DNA from: CAZPMO01 sp964587515
GTDB lineage: Bacteria; Pseudomonadota; Alphaproteobacteria; MPNO01
Direction: 5' to 3'
Length of the DNA stretch: 8,757 nt
NCBI GenBank assembly: GCA_964587515.1
Contig: CAZPMO010000196.1
Coordinates: 1 to 8,757, forward strand
The position numbers were made by a program, and so were the translations under genes. Below the pieces are notes generated by a model. That model made no database searches. It had not been told where the DNA came from and saw nothing but the letters and a program-made list of their open reading frames with translations. Below are positions 6,824-8,757 of the stretch, piece by piece (positions within the stretch are counted from its first letter, which is position 1; each line of letters starts with the position of its first letter).

Positions 6824-7891
6824 CTATTCCGCCGCCACGGACGCGGCGGCGGTTTCGGCCTCCTCGGCCGCGAGGCGATCGATGAGCTGACGCGCCGCGA
6901 TGGCGCCGGCGTCCTGGATGGTATCGATCGTCCGGTCACCGTCCCAATTGTCTTGTTGCAGTTCGAAGACCTCCCAGTCCTGACGGAACGCCGTCAGAAT
7001 CTGATTGAATATCCTGTCGTTCAGCTCATCGGTGATGGGCTGGACATCGTGCGACTGGCTCCAGAAATAATGGCACGAATTTTCGGTCTCGGGCGTGATG
7101 GCGTTCAGGTTTCGCAGTCCGAACCCGCCTTCAGGCGTCTCGGTTTCCAGTTCGGTAAAGCCGAAATCCTTGCCCTTGGCCGCATCGGGCGCGGCGCCCG
7201 TGAACAGGCGGACGAATCCCGGCGGCGTCCACTGGATGATCTGCCAGCGGTCTACCGGCTGGTCGGGTGCGAATCCGCCGACCTTTTGATAGGTAGGCGG
7301 CGGCGGCTGGCCCACGGTCCAGCGCGCGACCGTCACCGAGCCATCGTCTTTCAAGGTGCGAATTTTAGCGTGCTCGGCGACCGCCATGTTGCCGATGGTC
7401 GAGGCGTGCACATAGGCGAGATGGCTGAGATCGAGCAGATTGTCGACGATCAGCCGGTAGTCGCTCTTGACGTGGAAATAATGCCCCTTGTCGCCCCATT
7501 CCTCGGAGGTCTTCCAAGGGTAAGGGGTGATGTTGGCTTCGTCCGCCAATGCCGGGTCACCCATCCAGATCCAGATCCAGTTATATTTCTGGACCACCGG
7601 AAAGGTTCTGACCGTGGCGTTCGGCGGGATCGTCGTCTGACCCGGGACGTGAATGCACTGGCCGGTCGTGTCGAATTCGAGCCCGTGATAGTGGCAGCGG
7701 ATCGCATCGCCGACGATCACGCCCTTGCGCAACGGCATGCGGCGATGACAGCAACGGTCTTCCATTGCGACGGGCGCGCCGTCCTCGGTGCGCCAGAATA
7801 CCAGCCGTTCGCCACAGATCGTGCGGGCGAAAGGTTCACGCGAAATCTCGGGTGGCTCGGCGGCGACGTACCAATGGTTCTTTAAAAACAT
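6824..7891 (-). CDS. Rieske [2Fe-2S] non-heme iron oxygenase, VanA-like oxygenase subunit
   Basis: This is the terminal oxygenase of a two-component Rieske system, which hydroxylates or O/N-demethylates an aromatic or similar substrate using O2 and electrons from a separate reductase. The Rieske cluster ligands are C47-x-H49 and, 16 residues later, C66-x-x-H69. The catalytic domain has DNLLDLSHLAYVH with bridging D154 and iron ligands H157 and H162, spaced as in naphthalene dioxygenase (D205/H208/H213), and the third ligand is probably D305 in RQDWEVFELQQ. The N-terminus (FLKNHWYVAAEP), VDRWQIIQWTPP (213-224) and the 355 aa length resemble vanillate O-demethylase VanA. Unusual details are C48 in place of the common proline of CPHR and H67 between the second pair of ligands. 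The C-terminus is Ala/Glu-rich. The ATG follows GGGAG (7902-7898) by 6 nt. No reductase or ferredoxin gene is adjacent. The substrate cannot be told from sequence, so a vanA symbol is not justified. Confidence 0.9.
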   Translation of the reverse strand: MFLKNHWYVAAEPPEISREPFARTICGERLVFWRTEDGAPVAMEDRCCHRRMPLRKGVIVGDAIRCHYHGLEFDTTGQCIHVPGQTTIPPNATVRTFPVVQKYNWIWIWMGDPALADEANITPYPWKTSEEWGDKGHYFHVKSDYRLIVDNLLDLSHLAYVHASTIGNMAVAEHAKIRTLKDDGSVTVARWTVGQPPPPTYQKVGGFAPDQPVDRWQIIQWTPPGFVRLFTGAAPDAAKGKDFGFTELETETPEGGFGLRNLNAITPETENSCHYFWSQSHDVQPITDELNDRIFNQILTAFRQDWEVFELQQDNWDGDRTIDTIQDAGAIAARQLIDRLAAEEAETAAASVAAE

Positions 7892-7935
7892 CTTATGCTC
7901 CCGTATTCCATGGACGGTTCAGCGAAAATCAGTTC

Positions 7936-7967
7936 CGGAGTCTCCGAAATTCCGGGCCCGGTGTCAA
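7936..7967 (-). promoter_or_regulatory. Candidate promoter with two palindromes ahead of the Rieske oxygenase
   Basis: On the minus strand a consensus -35 box TTGACA (7967-7962) is followed after 17 bp by GAGACT (7944-7939), a poor -10 matching TATAAT at three of six positions. The spacer contains the perfect 10-bp palindrome CCGGGCCCGG (7952-7961), and the -10 is overlapped by CGGAG-T-CTCCG (7936-7946). A weak -10 with palindromes inside the core promoter is the arrangement expected of a regulated, perhaps activator- or repressor-controlled, promoter. The start codon is about 48 bp downstream. This is inferred from sequence only. Confidence 0.4.
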
Positions 7968-7973
7968 ATCAGT

Positions 7974-7999
7974 AAAGCCGACGCGGAAAACGCGCCGGC
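7974..7999 (-). terminator. Likely intrinsic terminator downstream of the VanZ-like gene
   Basis: Read on the minus strand, GCCGGCGCG (7999-7991) pairs with CGCGTCGGC (7985-7977) in a 9-bp stem with one G-U wobble and a TTTTC loop, followed by TTT (7976-7974). The U-tract is short, so termination may be incomplete. It lies about 110 bp after the stop of the VanZ-like gene and just before the -35 box of the oxygenase promoter, separating the two units. On the plus strand no T-run follows the stem. Confidence 0.55.
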
Positions 8000-8109
8000 G
8001 CCGTTGAACGGGATCGAGAGCAGCGGTCGGGTGGCGATCCAAGACGATCGCGATGAAATCGCCGGGTTCGCGCGCCTGGACGTATCGGCGATAGTGGTGG
8101 TCGACGCGT

Positions 8110-8535
8110 CTATCCGTAGCGATTGATCCGGCGTTGGGCCGACAGGATGTTTCGGACCTCCCGGTGAAGCGCCAGCCCCACCATTGTCAGCGCGATGCCG
8201 CAGATTCGTGCGATTATGTCCTTGGCTTCGAAGGTGCCCTGTCCCAGGTAATACTGCGCCGCCTCCAGCCCGCATCCGAAGGCGATCAGCGACACGGCGA
8301 TCACGCCCCATCTGAAATCGGTGTCGTTGCGCCGCGCCAGCGCCAGCGTCAGAACCGCGAACACCGTCATTTGGGTAAGCGCCGACAACACGCCGGGCGG
8401 TACGACGCCGTTGTTCCAGATATTCTCCGGCAGCAACGGAAACGCCGCGGCCGGAGCGGCGAGAAAGAAACTGGCCAGGCCGGCGACGACCGGCAGCCCG
8501 GCGGTTTCGCGTCCGTTCGTGTTCGCTACAGACAT
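8110..8535 (-). CDS. Small integral membrane protein, probably VanZ-like family
   Basis: The protein is 141 aa with about four hydrophobic segments, at roughly residues 14-32, 48-67, 76-95 and 107-123 from the chosen start. The segment GLEAAQYYLGQGTFEAKDIIARICGIALTMVGLAL resembles the VanZ-like pattern of Glu-x-x-Gln in a helix, a short loop, an Asp, then a Gly-containing last helix. VanZ-like proteins are poorly understood; the founding member gives low-level teicoplanin resistance, and many sit near envelope or polysaccharide genes. Three starts are close together: TTG at 8547, ATG at 8538 and ATG at 8535. The Shine-Dalgarno TTGGAG (GGAG at 8545-8542) is 6 nt before the 8535 ATG, so I chose that one. 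The 8547 start would place the RBS inside the gene. The upstream region is very AT-rich; downstream there is a likely terminator at 7974-7999. The coding call is good, the family call moderate, and the function unknown. Confidence 0.65.
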   Translation of the reverse strand: MSVANTNGRETAGLPVVAGLASFFLAAPAAAFPLLPENIWNNGVVPPGVLSALTQMTVFAVLTLALARRNDTDFRWGVIAVSLIAFGCGLEAAQYYLGQGTFEAKDIIARICGIALTMVGLALHREVRNILSAQRRINRYG

Positions 8536-8631
8536 CATCCACTCCAAGTCCGCGGCATCTAATTTTATTTTGTATTTTAAATTATGAGGGTGTTTCGATA
8601 ATAAAAATCAAAGAAACAGGATTATCCATCG
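8536..8631. promoter_or_regulatory. AT-rich divergent promoter region (candidate -10 boxes on both strands)
   Basis: The stretch separates the leftward VanZ-like gene from a possible rightward edge gene. On the minus strand CATAAT (8586-8581, five of six to TATAAT) lies 45 bp before the ATG at 8535, with TTGATT (8611-8606) at a long 19-bp spacing as the only -35 candidate. On the plus strand GATAAT (8597-8602, five of six) has no good -35 box. AGGA (8618-8621), 10 nt before the ATG at 8632, could serve as its RBS. In sequence this AT-rich, matches to -10 boxes by chance are common, so the calls are weak. Confidence 0.3.
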
Positions 8632-8685
8632 ATGAATTATTGCGCCTATTTTATTGTAATTAGAGATAAAATTTTTTGTATTTTA
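8568..8685 (+). repeat. 12-bp direct repeat TTTTGTATTTTA, two copies 106 bp apart
   Basis: The identical 12-mer occurs at 8568-8579 and 8674-8685, near both ends of the AT-rich segment. One copy lies in the candidate promoter region, the other inside the possible edge gene. Low sequence complexity makes a chance repeat plausible, and I see no matching inverted repeats or target-site duplications that would make this a mobile element. Confidence 0.35.
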
Positions 8686-8757
8686 CTTTGTTTGATCTGT
8701 TCTCAACCCACCGTATTCAGCCAAGTGGGCCGGAATGACTGGCGCGCGGCGGATTTT
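8632..8757 (+). CDS. Possible start of a secreted protein gene, running off the right edge
   Basis: From the ATG at 8632 the frame is open for 42 codons to the window edge, although the first two thirds are very AT-rich, where stop codons should be frequent. An in-frame TAA at 8602-8604 bounds it upstream. The translation looks like a signal peptide: an n-region with R11 and K13, a hydrophobic core IFCILLCLIC (about 15-24), then SQPTVFS with V and S at -3 and -1 of a possible cleavage before Q31. It continues as VGRNDWRAADF. Base composition changes from AT-rich to GC-rich near codon 22, where the polar mature part would begin. AGGA (8618-8621) lies 10 nt upstream, a long but usable spacing. 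I do not recognise the family. The fragment is short, and the frame could be open by chance; a competing 24-codon minus-strand tail ends at 8683. Confidence 0.4.
   Translation, partial: MNYCAYFIVIRDKIFCILLCLICSQPTVFSQVGRNDWRAADF

Noticed and set aside
6953..7885. 310-codon open frame on the plus strand
   Set aside because: It is the antisense shadow of the Rieske oxygenase gene, whose own frame has all cluster and iron ligands.
7964..8542. 192-codon open frame on the minus strand overlapping the VanZ-like gene in another frame
   Set aside because: Its translation is Arg/Gly-rich low-complexity sequence and it crosses the likely terminator; the 8110-8535 frame has coherent membrane helices and an RBS.
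8683..8757. 24-codon minus-strand open tail ending in TAA, possibly a protein C-terminus
   Set aside because: It is too short to support, with no recognisable motif; the opposing plus-strand frame has a start codon, a possible RBS and a signal peptide.
8700..8757. GC-rich edge sequence with GGCCGGAATGACTGG, faintly like the ends of IS21-type elements
   Set aside because: No terminal inverted repeat, no repeated copies and no transposase are in view; the resemblance is from memory and weak.

Overview
The window looks like a piece of chromosome from a GC-rich alphaproteobacterium. This is inferred from GC-rich coding regions with strong third-position G/C bias, a histidine kinase H-box of the AHDFNN type, a Liv-type periplasmic binding protein, and a VanA-like Rieske oxygenase. 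I could run no database search, so the lineage is a guess. I see no tRNA, rRNA, CRISPR array or complete insertion sequence.

Layout from left to right. (1) 1-1006, minus: most of a branched-chain-amino-acid-type ABC substrate-binding protein, cut by the left edge. (2) 1007-1227: a divergent intergenic region. It has a candidate extended -10 element for the leftward gene and a near-perfect 16-bp palindrome upstream of the rightward operon. (3) 1228-3845, plus: a tight two-gene operon for reverse transsulfuration. It encodes cystathionine beta-synthase with a C-terminal CBS-domain pair, then, 2 bp later, cystathionine gamma-lyase. Together they turn homocysteine plus serine into cysteine, 2-oxobutyrate and ammonia. 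(4) 3838-6705, minus: a 955-residue hybrid sensor kinase (signal peptide, SBP_bac_3-type sensor, transmembrane helix, two PAS domains, HisKA, HATPase_c, receiver). Its 3' end overlaps the lyase gene by 8 bp. It starts at TTG, just after a 7-bp-stem hairpin. (5) 6824-7891, minus: a VanA-like Rieske non-heme iron oxygenase. Its upstream region holds a consensus -35 box and two short palindromes, and lies just beyond a likely intrinsic terminator. (6) 8110-8535, minus: a small four-helix membrane protein resembling the VanZ-like family. (7) 8536-8757: a strikingly AT-rich segment (about 23% GC over 8561-8700 by hand count). It probably holds divergent promoters and the start of a plus-strand gene for a secreted protein that runs off the right edge.

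The only pathway complete in itself is the transsulfuration pair. The kinase has no partner response regulator in view and the oxygenase has no reductase, so both must rely on partners elsewhere. The kinase could be co-transcribed with the oxygenase (same strand, 118 bp apart). It could also interact with the transsulfuration operon through the overlapping convergent ends. Both are inferences. I see no convincing new multi-gene system; the most unusual items are the edge gene in the AT-rich island, the sensor domain's substituted ligand residue, and the candidate control sites.
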